A stretch of DNA of 13,612 nt, from assembly GCA_017502425.1 (NCBI GenBank), contig JAFVVB010000088.1:1-13612 (forward strand), in the 5' to 3' direction. The translations under genes and the position numbers were made by a program. A model generated the notes under the pieces. The model made no database searches. It was not told the DNA's origin and was given only the letters and a program-made list of their open reading frames with translations. The stretch is from Ruminococcus sp. (GTDB lineage Bacteria > Bacillota > Clostridia > Oscillospirales > Acutalibacteraceae). Below are positions 1 to 5,882 of the stretch, in pieces (position 1 is the stretch's first letter; each line of letters starts with the position of its first letter).

Positions 1-2
1 TG

Positions 3-239
3 GTCAATCCGAGTATATCAGGAGGATATACAGGAGGTTATTCCGGAGGATTGTCGAGTAACTGTGCAAAATGCAACGGAGAAGGAATTGTACTATGTAT
101 ATCCTGTAATGGTACAGGAGGCTTGCCAGATACGAAGTATGCTTCGGATTATAATGGTACCGGAATGGGAATGTATCAGACAACCCAGAAATGCTTAGGA
201 TGTAATGGTACCGGAACACACGATTGTCCTTTTTGTTAA
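3..239 (+). CDS. DnaJ-like CXXCXGXG zinc-finger protein, C-terminal part (5' end outside window)
   Basis: The frame is open from the window edge and ends at a TAA at 237-239, so only the last 78 residues are visible. They begin with a Gly/Tyr/Ser-rich stretch with repeated SGGY/TGGY units, followed by four Cys pairs: CAKCNGEG, CISCNGTG, CLGCNGTG and a final CPFC right before the stop. This spacing matches the cysteine-rich zinc-binding domain of DnaJ, in which four CXXC motifs hold two zinc ions. The visible part has no J-domain or substrate-binding barrel, so calling it a DnaJ chaperone is not justified. Small proteins with a low-complexity linker and this finger are common in Clostridia and have no assigned role. 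A TTG at 51 could be a start, but the open, compositionally similar upstream sequence argues for a longer protein. Function unknown; the zinc-binding fold is confident. Confidence 0.75.
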   Translation, partial: VNPSISGGYTGGYSGGLSSNCAKCNGEGIVLCISCNGTGGLPDTKYASDYNGTGMGMYQTTQKCLGCNGTGTHDCPFC

Positions 240-315
240 TATGATATTGGTGATATAATATGAGTATCATATGAACTATCAAATGCATTTATAGGATTTT
301 AAAAATGAAATGATA

Positions 316-351
316 AAAACTGCTTGCATTATTATTAGTGCAAGCAGTTTT
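316..351 (+). terminator. Rho-independent terminator after the zinc-finger gene
   Basis: A perfect 13-bp stem (316-328 with 339-351) has a 10-nt A/T-rich loop, A residues on the 5' side and T residues on the 3' side (TTTTGTTTT). It lies 76 nt after the stop of the zinc-finger gene and isolates that gene from the downstream transporter unit. The stem resembles the terminator at 2623-2654 (both contain ACTGCT...GCA). Confidence 0.9.
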
Positions 352-379
352 GTTTTGATATTTGTGTTTGCACCGTTTT

Positions 380-411
380 GTGTACGCTTTTACTATCGAG
401 TAATCGTACAC
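380..411. other. Unassigned two-part hairpin in the 352-510 intergenic stretch
   Basis: GTGTACG (380-386) pairs with CGTACAC (405-411). Inside it TTACT (390-394) pairs with AGTAA (399-403) around an ATCG loop, leaving an unequal internal loop. No T-run follows directly, so it is not a standard terminator. It lies about 100 nt upstream of the promoter at 514-542 and could be an operator, a processed RNA structure or chance. Otherwise nothing convincing was seen between 352 and 510. Confidence 0.3.
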
Positions 412-513
412 GCTGTTTGTCGTTTGAAATAGCGTGAAGACTTTTTTCTCACTTCGTTTAGTCAGACTCAAAAGAGAAAATATTAAGGTTTTGTTAAATT
501 ATGTGAAAACGGG

Positions 514-542
514 TTGCAATATATAGTAGGTTGTGTTAAAAT
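514..542 (+). promoter_or_regulatory. Sigma-A-type promoter for the mgtE leader transcript
   Basis: A TTGCAA -35 box (514-519) and a TAAAAT -10 box (537-542) are separated by exactly 17 nt. Transcription would begin near 549, about 25 nt before the leader ORF and about 270 nt before the transporter start, giving a long 5' untranslated region. Confidence 0.7.
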
Positions 543-573
543 GCCGGAAGATTAATTGAAACGAGGTGAAACC

Positions 574-657
574 ATGGACGACAGTAGTAGAAGTAGTACG
601 ACTAATGTGTTCTTATATCGTGATATAGCGGACTGCTACGTGTTGTCTGCGGTTTAG
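574..657 (+). CDS. 27-codon leader ORF upstream of the MgtE-like transporter
   Basis: An ATG at 574 follows GAGGTG (563-568) with 5 nt between, a good Shine-Dalgarno arrangement, and lies about 25 nt from the predicted transcription start. The peptide begins MDDSSRSS, is rich in Ser/Thr early on, and ends in DCYVLSAV before a TAG at 655-657. The stop lies only 5 nt before a run of seven T (663-669), and the last third of the ORF overlaps stems that could form a terminator-like fold. That placement is typical of regulatory leader peptides. No single amino acid is repeated as in classical biosynthetic attenuators. The two Asp residues after the start recall acidic N-termini reported to destabilise ribosomes at low Mg2+, but this link is inference. 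I do not recognise the peptide. Translation is plausible from the ribosome binding site and position; function is unproven. Confidence 0.5.
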   Translation: MDDSSRSSTTNVFLYRDIADCYVLSAV

Positions 658-680
658 TTGCGTTTTTTTATAGCGATATA
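614..680 (+). promoter_or_regulatory. Possible attenuator structure overlapping the leader ORF
   Basis: Three overlapping pairings can be drawn. Stem A is GCGGAC (628-633) with GTCTGC (645-650). Stem B is 627-634 with 656-664, containing a bulge and G-U pairs, directly followed by the T-run to 669, and so terminator-like. Stem C is TATATCG (614-620) with CGATATA (674-680). A and B use the same 5' arm and exclude each other. A ribosome stalled in or released from the leader ORF would change which one forms. Stem B is weak by hand inspection, so termination is a hypothesis. Confidence 0.35.
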
Positions 681-728
681 GTAGAACCATTGTCTGTGCA
701 TTCGCTTTGCTACACTGATTTTTCGCAG

Positions 729-814
729 GTGTGATTGATGACGGGCAGTGGTATTTTTGCGCCCTTTTTCAGGTGTATCACACATTGCAAATACTTAAAA
801 ATGTGTAAAGGGGG
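729..814 (+). promoter_or_regulatory. Mutually exclusive hairpins before the mgtE start, with the ribosome binding site
   Basis: GTGTGAT (729-735) can pair with ATCACAC (777-783), enclosing a small GGGC/GCCC hairpin (743-746 with 761-764) followed by TTTTT. Alternatively ACACATT (780-786) can pair with AATGTGT (800-806), directly beside the AAAGGGGG ribosome binding site (807-814). Positions 780-783 belong to both stems, so only one can form at a time. This is the geometry of a switch acting on the U-run hairpin or on translation initiation. Seen by eye; not energy-calculated. Confidence 0.35.
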
Positions 815-822
815 CACTTACG

Positions 823-1503
823 ATGATCAAAGTGTTAAGAAGAGGTGGCTTATTTGCCACAGTAGTATCAGAGAATTTTAAAAAGGTTTCTGCACCAAGT
901 GTGCAAAATAAAGAGAATAATCAAAAAGATTTATGCGAACCGATTTCTAAAGGAGTATCAAAAAGACTTCCGTGGCTCATTATTTTACTATTTATGGGAA
1001 CTGGAGTTTCCGCTGTGGTCGGTGTGTTTGAGTCAATCGTGGTACAGCTACCTGTTATTATGTGCTTTCAGTCTTTGATACTGGATATGGCAGGAAACGT
1101 AGGCACTCAGTCACTCGCGGTTGCAATAAGAGTTCTGATGGACGAAAAAGTGGACGCACGCAGTAAACTGGTATTAGTGCTTAAAGAATGCTACATAGGT
1201 ATTATCAACGGAGCGATTCTGGGTATTTTATCGTTTATTACTATCGGAGCTTATCTGTGTATAAAAGGTAATAGTGCATCGTTTTCTTTTTCGGTTTCGG
1301 GTTGTCTCGGAATAGCTATGGTTGTGGCGATGGCTATATCTTCCTTTGCGGGAACTATTATACCGGTTGCTTTTCAGAAGTTCGGTGTGGACCCTGCGGT
1401 GGCATCAGGTCCGCTTATTACTACCATTAACGATATGGTGGCTGTGGTCACATATTACGGACTTTCATGGCTACTGCTTTTACATATAATGCACCTTGGA
1501 TAA
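823..1503 (+). CDS. MgtE-family Mg2+ transporter, transmembrane domain only
   Basis: The 226-residue membrane protein matches the MgtE transmembrane domain from about residue 42 to the end. Visible family features are KRLPWLIIL at the first helix, the DMAGNVGTQSL segment, and GVDPAVASGPLITTINDM before the last helix, which carries the Asp expected to line the ion path. About five helices are present. Typical bacterial MgtE proteins have about 450 residues with an N domain and paired CBS domains that bind Mg2+ and close the pore. Here only about 40 unrelated residues precede the plug-helix-like PISKGVSKR, so the cytosolic sensor is absent. Such half-length proteins would be expected to work as dimers moving Mg2+ or another divalent ion into the cell. 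ATG 823 is supported by AAAGGGGG (807-814) 8 nt upstream. No clear terminator follows. The family is confident; ion specificity is inferred. Confidence 0.85.
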   Translation: MIKVLRRGGLFATVVSENFKKVSAPSVQNKENNQKDLCEPISKGVSKRLPWLIILLFMGTGVSAVVGVFESIVVQLPVIMCFQSLILDMAGNVGTQSLAVAIRVLMDEKVDARSKLVLVLKECYIGIINGAILGILSFITIGAYLCIKGNSASFSFSVSGCLGIAMVVAMAISSFAGTIIPVAFQKFGVDPAVASGPLITTINDMVAVVTYYGLSWLLLLHIMHLG

Positions 1504-1532
1504 AGATACGATATAAAAATATTTGTTGAATA

Positions 1533-1561
1533 TTGACAAATAACAAAGTTGATGTTATGAT
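1533..1561 (+). promoter_or_regulatory. Near-consensus sigma-A promoter for the zinc-finger/membrane protein pair
   Basis: A perfect TTGACA -35 box (1533-1538) and a TATGAT -10 box (1556-1561) are separated by 17 nt. The start of transcription would be near 1568, and the ribosome binding site AAGGAAGG (1583-1590) follows. No operator-like inverted repeat overlaps it, suggesting strong basal expression. Confidence 0.85.
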
Positions 1562-1600
1562 TTTTTTGCAAATATTTTATATAAGGAAGGGTGTATAATA

Positions 1601-2314
1601 TTGGCAAAAACAACTAATTGTGCATTTTGCGGTAAAGAATTGAAAAAAGGCTTATTTAAAGGCGAAGATATGTTGATTGACTGTGGTGGAGGTACTTTAC
1701 TCACTTGTTGTAAAGACTGCTACGCTGAGTACGGTGAGCTTCAAGATGTCAGAAAAGACAGATTTGGCACAAAGCTGATTAATATGAAAAGAGCTAAACG
1801 AATCAAGAAGCTCTCCGAGGCAGAAATAGCCAAGATGTATACTAACTATATAGACGAAGAGCGTAAGCAGACTCAGAAATGTCTTGAGGCATTTGTGAGT
1901 GAAACAGTAGGCATATTTACACTTACTCAAAACGGACTTTTCTCAGTTCGTGAGTTTGCGACAGATTTTCTTAATTCAGACATTGGCGCAAAAGATATGA
2001 TAAAAAGTTTAGATAAGGCGCAGTACACTGCGTGTTTGTACTTTGATAAAAACGATATCACAAAAATTGAATATGCGAAGGTCGGTATGTCAAGCCCGTT
2101 AGGATTGTTTGCACAAGCATATTCCTTTGCAATTCGTTTGAATGATGAAGCAGTGATTACATATAAACCTTGCATTACAAGAATTGCTATGGTCGGAAGA
2201 GGCTTTATATTTGGTTATCAAAGAAATGCGGAAGCAAAACTTGTAGACCAACTTAATTACATCAAGAAGAAAATTGGTTCAGACTTACCGATTGTAAAAG
2301 TGAAAAAGATTTAG
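1601..2314 (+). CDS. Uncharacterised protein with N-terminal zinc finger
   Basis: The product is 237 residues. The first 40 residues hold two Cys pairs, CAFC (7-10) and CKDC (37-40), with extra Cys at 28 and 36. This looks like a treble-clef or ribbon-type zinc site, followed by a Lys/Arg-rich helix (about 60-80). The remainder is an unrecognised mixed alpha/beta region with no transmembrane segment or signal peptide, so it is probably cytosolic. The start is TTG at 1601, placed 10 nt after AAGGAAGG. The reading frame begins with the zinc finger, and no ATG upstream in frame has a ribosome binding site. It lies behind a near-consensus promoter and is followed after 9 nt by a small membrane protein gene, so the two are probably one operon. 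The finger resembles those of several unnamed DUF families (DUF4428-like), but I cannot assign one. Role unknown. Confidence 0.7.
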   Translation: MAKTTNCAFCGKELKKGLFKGEDMLIDCGGGTLLTCCKDCYAEYGELQDVRKDRFGTKLINMKRAKRIKKLSEAEIAKMYTNYIDEERKQTQKCLEAFVSETVGIFTLTQNGLFSVREFATDFLNSDIGAKDMIKSLDKAQYTACLYFDKNDITKIEYAKVGMSSPLGLFAQAYSFAIRLNDEAVITYKPCITRIAMVGRGFIFGYQRNAEAKLVDQLNYIKKKIGSDLPIVKVKKI

Positions 2315-2323
2315 GGGATTAAT

Positions 2324-2617
2324 ATGAAAAGAGAAGCAAGAGGTAGATTGATAAAAGATGTAATTTTAGCAGTAGTTGCGTGGTTGATTTTTGGTTTACT
2401 ATTATCTTCTATTGGAGAATTGGGTGGAGTAGGCTTCATCGTTTCAATTTTCCTTGCAGGTGTTCCATTCGGTTGGAGATGGATGTCAAAAATATTTGTT
2501 GCACTTTCATTCACAACCATTATGATAAAGTTAATTTTATCAATGGTACTTGGTTGGCTTGCAATATTTGTTGTATTAATAAAGGATGTTATTGACTATT
2601 TATCTGCTGAATACTAA
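2324..2617 (+). CDS. Small uncharacterised membrane protein
   Basis: This is a 97-residue protein with a basic N-terminus (KREARGRLIK). It has three or four hydrophobic segments: about 11-28, 36-52, 58-75 and 75-88, the last two nearly continuous. Trp and Gly are frequent; there are no Cys or obvious catalytic motifs. The ATG is 9 nt after the stop of the zinc-finger gene, and AGGGG (2313-2317) overlaps that stop, so translation is likely coupled. The basic start suggests a cytosolic N-terminus. Possibly a DUF6050-type clostridial family, but that is memory of general appearance and not a match. A function in partnership with the preceding zinc-finger protein is only suggested by the operon. 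A terminator follows directly. Confidence 0.65.
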   Translation: MKREARGRLIKDVILAVVAWLIFGLLLSSIGELGGVGFIVSIFLAGVPFGWRWMSKIFVALSFTTIMIKLILSMVLGWLAIFVVLIKDVIDYLSAEY

Positions 2618-2622
2618 TAAAA

Positions 2623-2654
2623 AAACTGCTCGCACTTTTTTGTGTGGGCAGTTT
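2623..2654. terminator. Bidirectional terminator between convergent units
   Basis: A 13-bp stem (2623-2635 with 2642-2654, including G-U pairs) has a 6-T loop. On the plus strand it is followed by a T-rich CTTATTTT; on the minus strand a run of T corresponding to the A-run before 2626 follows. It ends the small membrane protein operon and can also stop transcripts of the deacetylase gene coming from the right. Confidence 0.85.
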
Positions 2655-2662
2655 CTTATTTT

Positions 2663-2710
2663 ATAAAAGCACGTGGTTTTGTGTTAACTTAAAATAAAGC
2701 ACGGGTTTTA
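2663..2710. repeat. Short imperfect direct repeat at the end of the deacetylase gene
   Basis: ATAAAAGCACGTGGTTTT (2663-2680) is nearly repeated as ATAAAGCACGGGTTTTA (2694-2710). The second copy includes the deacetylase stop codon, and a 13-nt spacer separates the copies. It may be a small local duplication; no function is evident. Confidence 0.4.
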
Positions 2711-3487
2711 TGATTTATCTGTTGTTTTGCATATCATTTTACCTTCAACGTCGGTGTAGTATTCGCCTTGTGGTAAAAGCTTACTGATAGGAACAATTTT
2801 ATATCCTTTTGAATGTATCATTTCTATTATGAGTGGCAGTGCTTCGGGTGTGTTTTTTGCTCCGTTATGTAACAGTATGATTGAGCCTTCGCAAAGTTTA
2901 CTTTCGATACGACTAACCATATCCTGTGGACTAGGGTCTTTCCAGTCGAGAGAATCGATATTCCATTGAGTACAGTACATATCAAGGCTGTTGCAAACTT
3001 CAACTACCGAGTTGTCATATTCACCGTACGGCGGTCTGAATAGCGTGACGTCTTTTCCTGTGATAGCTTTGATTTTTTCGTTACAGTTTTTTATTTCGCT
3101 AAGCTGCTGCGTTTTGGAAATCTGAGTAAGATGAGCGTGGGTGTCGGAGTGGTTTCCAATATCGTGTCCGCGATTTGCAATCTCTTTTACGGAGGCTTGA
3201 TATTTATCAACCCATGCTCCTACTAAAAAGAATGTTGTTTTCACCTTGTGCTCATCTAATATATCAAGAAGCGTTTTTGTTTGCTCATTACCCCACGCGG
3301 CATCAAATGAAATAGAACATACCTTTTCTTTAGTGTCAACGTAATATATAGGAATCAGCCGTTTTTCTGATGCGGTCTGGATAGCCTGAGTAGCTGTCGA
3401 TGTCGCTACTGTGAATGCGATAGCGCCTATTAATATACACGCCAGAATGCATATAAGACCTCTTTTGGTGATAGTGTAAATACGCAT
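2708..3487 (-). CDS. PdaB-like polysaccharide deacetylase family protein
   Basis: The product is 259 residues. Residues 9-29 form an uncleaved-looking N-terminal membrane anchor, and the NodB-type domain follows outside the membrane. Motifs visible are SFDAAWG (60-66, motif 1), HSDTH (113-117), RPPYGEY (151-157), IDSLDW (177-182) and ILLHNG (204-209). Motif 1 has Asp62 but Ala at the position of the second, metal-binding Asp of the usual TFDDG. That is characteristic of the PdaB branch, which in Bacillus acts in spore formation. The family removes acetyl groups from peptidoglycan or related polymers, but activity of this branch is less certain. The ATG at 3487 is chosen because a G-rich Shine-Dalgarno site lies 6 nt upstream and the membrane anchor begins there. 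An upstream in-frame ATG would overlap cysS and add 25 unlike residues. It follows cysS by 56 nt and its ribosome binding site is in a hairpin. Confidence 0.8.
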   Translation of the reverse strand: MRIYTITKRGLICILACILIGAIAFTVATSTATQAIQTASEKRLIPIYYVDTKEKVCSISFDAAWGNEQTKTLLDILDEHKVKTTFFLVGAWVDKYQASVKEIANRGHDIGNHSDTHAHLTQISKTQQLSEIKNCNEKIKAITGKDVTLFRPPYGEYDNSVVEVCNSLDMYCTQWNIDSLDWKDPSPQDMVSRIESKLCEGSIILLHNGAKNTPEALPLIIEMIHSKGYKIVPISKLLPQGEYYTDVEGKMICKTTDKS

Positions 3488-3523
3488 AAAAATCCCCCCT
3501 GTAAAGCATATGCTCACAGGGGG
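3488..3523 (-). promoter_or_regulatory. Terminator-like hairpin that covers the deacetylase ribosome binding site
   Basis: On the minus strand ACCCCCTGT-side bases (3523-3516) pair over 8 bp with ACAGGGGG (3502-3495). An inner AGC/GCT stem caps the fold around ATAT. G-A and five T (3492-3488) follow, ending exactly at the ATG (3487). It has the form of a cysS terminator, yet five of the six G of the Shine-Dalgarno run lie in the stem. No separate promoter was seen between cysS and the deacetylase. Confidence 0.65.
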
Positions 3524-3543
3524 TGTTTTAGACTTTATTAGTG

Positions 3544-4962
3544 TCAGTTTTCGATAGACCATGTGATGCCGTCTTTTGAGTCTTTTACTACTACGTGCAT
3601 AGCAGAAAGTTCATCACGGATAGCATCGGCAGTAGCCCAGTCTTTTTCTGCTCTTGCCTTGGTGCGCTTAGCTATGAGCTCCTCGATTTTAGCAACGTCA
3701 ACGTCTGAAGTCTTAGCTTCGTTTTCAGCCTTGATTTTCTTAGCCTCTTCGATGAGATTGAGACTCAGTACTTTATCAAAGTCAGCGATGAGGTAGAGCT
3801 TAGTAGCATCGTTTACTTTAGCTTTTAATACATCGTAGACGCTTGTAAGACCTAAGGATGTATTGAGGTCGTTATCCATATTTTCCTTAAATTTAGCGAT
3901 GTAATCGCTCGCTATATCCATATCAACATCGCCGTCATCGTTAAGATTTGCAATACGTGAAACGAGTTTGTTGTAAGCGGTTACTGTATTATCAAGGATA
4001 TCAAAATCAAACATCAGAGGTTTTCTGTAATGTGACTGTAAACAGAACATTCTGTATGCAAGTGGATTATAACCCTTTTCTTCAAGAAGAGAAACAGTTA
4101 AGAATTCTCCCTTTGATTTACTCATTTTACCTCTGCGGTCTAAAAGATGCAGAACATGGAACCAGTATTTGCACCACTGGTGACCGAGATATGCCTCAGA
4201 CTGAGCAATTTCGTTAGTGTGGTGAGGGAATGCGTTGTCAACACCGCCACAGTGAATGTCGCAGTATTCTCCTAAATGCTTGATGGAAATAGAACTGCAT
4301 TCAATGTGCCAACCAGGATATCCAACACCCCACGGTGAATCCCACTTGAGCTCCTGGTCATCAAATTTAGATTTAGTGAACCAGAGCACGAAGTCGGTTT
4401 TATTTCTTTTTGCGAGGTCTTCTTCAACGTCATCACGCACGCCAATTTCGAGGTCTTCCTCTTTCTGGTTGCCGAAAACGTAGTATTTGTCGAGTTTTGA
4501 TGTATCAAAATACACGTTGCCTTCGCTGATATATGCGTAATCTTTTTCAAGCAGTACGCTTACCATATTGATGAATTCTTCGATACAGTTAGTAGCAGGC
4601 TCAACTACGTCAGGTGTTTTGATGTTGAGCTTTTTGCAGTCTTCAAAGAAAGCATCAGTGTAGAATTTTGCAATTTCGAGAACGGTTTTCTTCTCACGTT
4701 TTGCACCTTTGAGCATCTTATCTTCGCCTGTGTCAGCGTCTGAGCTGAGGTGTCCGACGTCGGTGATGTTCATAACTCTTGTTACGTCATAACCGCTGTA
4801 ACGCAGGTATTTTTCGAGTACATCCTCCATGATATATGTGCGAAGGTTTCCGATATGAGCGTAATGATATACAGTAGGACCGCATGTATACATACGTACA
4901 CGGTTGCCTTCAAATGGTACAAATTCCTGTTTTTCGTTTCCTAAAGTGTTGTAGAGAATCAT
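3544..4962 (-). CDS. cysS: Cysteinyl-tRNA synthetase
   Basis: This cytosolic class I aminoacyl-tRNA synthetase joins cysteine to tRNA-Cys using ATP. At 472 residues it is close to the usual length of about 460. The HIGH-type signature appears as HIGN (36-39) after CGPTVYHYA, and the KMSKS loop is at 279-283. The zinc-site residues that select cysteine are visible: Cys27, Cys222 in ECSSIS, His247 and Glu251 in HHTNEIAQ. The C-terminal part (about 390-472) is the helical anticodon-side region, rich in Lys and Ala. The ATG at 4962-4960 overlaps the cysE stop as ATGA, indicating translational coupling. The T-box before cysE matches: uncharged tRNA-Cys would raise both cysteine synthesis and this enzyme. 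A terminator-like hairpin follows at 3488-3523. Assignment is secure. Confidence 0.97.
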   Translation of the reverse strand: MILYNTLGNEKQEFVPFEGNRVRMYTCGPTVYHYAHIGNLRTYIMEDVLEKYLRYSGYDVTRVMNITDVGHLSSDADTGEDKMLKGAKREKKTVLEIAKFYTDAFFEDCKKLNIKTPDVVEPATNCIEEFINMVSVLLEKDYAYISEGNVYFDTSKLDKYYVFGNQKEEDLEIGVRDDVEEDLAKRNKTDFVLWFTKSKFDDQELKWDSPWGVGYPGWHIECSSISIKHLGEYCDIHCGGVDNAFPHHTNEIAQSEAYLGHQWCKYWFHVLHLLDRRGKMSKSKGEFLTVSLLEEKGYNPLAYRMFCLQSHYRKPLMFDFDILDNTVTAYNKLVSRIANLNDDGDVDMDIASDYIAKFKENMDNDLNTSLGLTSVYDVLKAKVNDATKLYLIADFDKVLSLNLIEEAKKIKAENEAKTSDVDVAKIEELIAKRTKARAEKDWATADAIRDELSAMHVVVKDSKDGITWSIEN

Positions 4963-5588
4963 TGTCTTTCCTCCAGTTTCTTTTTGAGATCATTGATCTG
5001 TATCTGCATTTTACACAGTTCTTGTGCGACAGGGTCGCTGTAATGGATCTGGTCGAGATAATCAAGTTTTTCGCCGTTGATTTTAACGACTCTGGCAGGT
5101 ACACCGACCGCAGTAGCATTATCAGGAACTTCGGTGAGCACCACAGCACCTGCGGCAATTCGCGCATTATCACCGACTCTGAATGGACCGAGCACCTTGG
5201 CACCTGAACCCACCAGTACGTTGTTACCGAGAGTAGGGTGACGCTTTCCGTGTTCTTTACCGGTACCACCTAAGGTTACGTTCTGATATAAAGTGCAGTT
5301 ATCACCGATGATGGTAGTCTCACCGATAACAACACCCATACCGTGGTCAATGAAAAGACCTTTGCCGATAGTTGCACCCGGATGAATTTCAACGCCTGTT
5401 TTATGTCTACTACGCTGAGAAATCCATCTGGCTATGAATTTCATATTGTGTCTGTAAAACCAGTTAGCGCGACGATAACTTCTGACCGCTTTATAACCCG
5501 AGTAGAGGAAGAATACCTCGAGCTTGGTTCTTGCGGCAGGGTCACGCTCCATAACGGAGTTCAAATCCGCTATTAAAGTCTTGAACAT
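4959..5588 (-). CDS. cysE: Serine O-acetyltransferase
   Basis: The enzyme transfers acetyl from acetyl-CoA to serine, giving O-acetylserine, the carbon skeleton for cysteine. At 209 residues it is of the short Firmicute form, lacking much of the N-terminal helical extension of the 273-residue enteric enzyme. Helices to about residue 62 are followed by left-handed beta-helix hexapeptide repeats (about 65-165). The catalytic Asp-His pair is DHGMGVVIGE (81-90), and GGTGKEHGKRHP (107-118) is the substrate and CoA region. The C-terminal tail (180-209) is a charged helix. The ATG at 5588 has AAGGAGAA about 8 nt upstream. A Cys-specific T-box precedes it, and its stop overlaps the cysS start. Feedback inhibition by cysteine is known in the family and not testable here. 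Cysteine synthase is not in the window. Confidence 0.96.
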   Translation of the reverse strand: MFKTLIADLNSVMERDPAARTKLEVFFLYSGYKAVRSYRRANWFYRHNMKFIARWISQRSRHKTGVEIHPGATIGKGLFIDHGMGVVIGETTIIGDNCTLYQNVTLGGTGKEHGKRHPTLGNNVLVGSGAKVLGPFRVGDNARIAAGAVVLTEVPDNATAVGVPARVVKINGEKLDYLDQIHYSDPVAQELCKMQIQINDLKKKLEERQ

Positions 5589-5631
5589 ATATATTCTCCT
5601 TGATTACTGAAGATGAAAAGGTAGAGAAAAC

Positions 5632-5876
5632 AAAAAATGCGCCATCCCGAAAGGGACGACGCAGTCGTGGTTCCACCCAGATTCAGTTAGCAAAACTCAA
5701 AATTTGCTAACCCTTTATGCTCTATAACGGAAGCGACCGTGTGAGGATACTGAATTTCCCCTCACAAGCTCACAGGTGCATTTCACAAAACATTAGCCAA
5801 AGGAAATTCCAGCATACATTCCTCTCTCTGGTGGTGTCAGCTAAGTTACTTCTCCTGCTCAACGCCTTTATATATC
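5632..5876 (-). promoter_or_regulatory. Cysteine T-box riboswitch controlling cysE-cysS
   Basis: On the minus strand the conserved T-box core GGGTGGAACCACG lies within 5666-5680. It is followed by a 10-bp terminator stem (5653-5662 with 5639-5648, loop TTTC) and six T (5637-5632). Upstream, stem I shows GAGCAGGAGAAGTAAC (about 5846-5861), AGAGAGAGG (5821-5829) and GTGAAATGCACCTG, whose TGC (5780-5778) followed by A is the specifier codon for cysteine. When tRNA-Cys is uncharged it should pair at TGC and at the antiterminator bulge and allow transcription into cysE-cysS. The leader runs from a predicted start near 5876. The class and the Cys specificity fit the genes. Confidence 0.93.
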
Positions 5877-5882
5877 ATTAGT

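Noticed and set aside
4..288. Minus-strand ORF of 94 codons opposite the zinc-finger gene
   Set aside because: It is the antisense shadow of the CXXC protein, whose zinc motifs are clear on the plus strand.
289..471. Minus-strand ORF of 60 codons in the intergenic region
   Set aside because: It runs across the strong terminator and has no recognisable domain or ribosome binding site.
549..822. M-box (ykoK) riboswitch in the mgtE leader
   Set aside because: The usual conserved M-box blocks could not be found; only short resemblance was seen around GAGGTGA, which is explained by the leader ORF ribosome binding site.
1515..1536. A/T inverted repeat AATATT-TGTTG-AATATT as an mgtE terminator
   Set aside because: The stem is short and A/T only, with no T-run after it, and it overlaps the next promoter.
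3488..3562. Longer start for the deacetylase at 3562
   Set aside because: It would overlap cysS and place the strong ribosome binding site and the hairpin within the coding sequence.
4884..5207. Plus-strand ORF of 107 codons across cysS and cysE
   Set aside because: It is antisense to two conserved genes and has no ribosome binding site or known domain.
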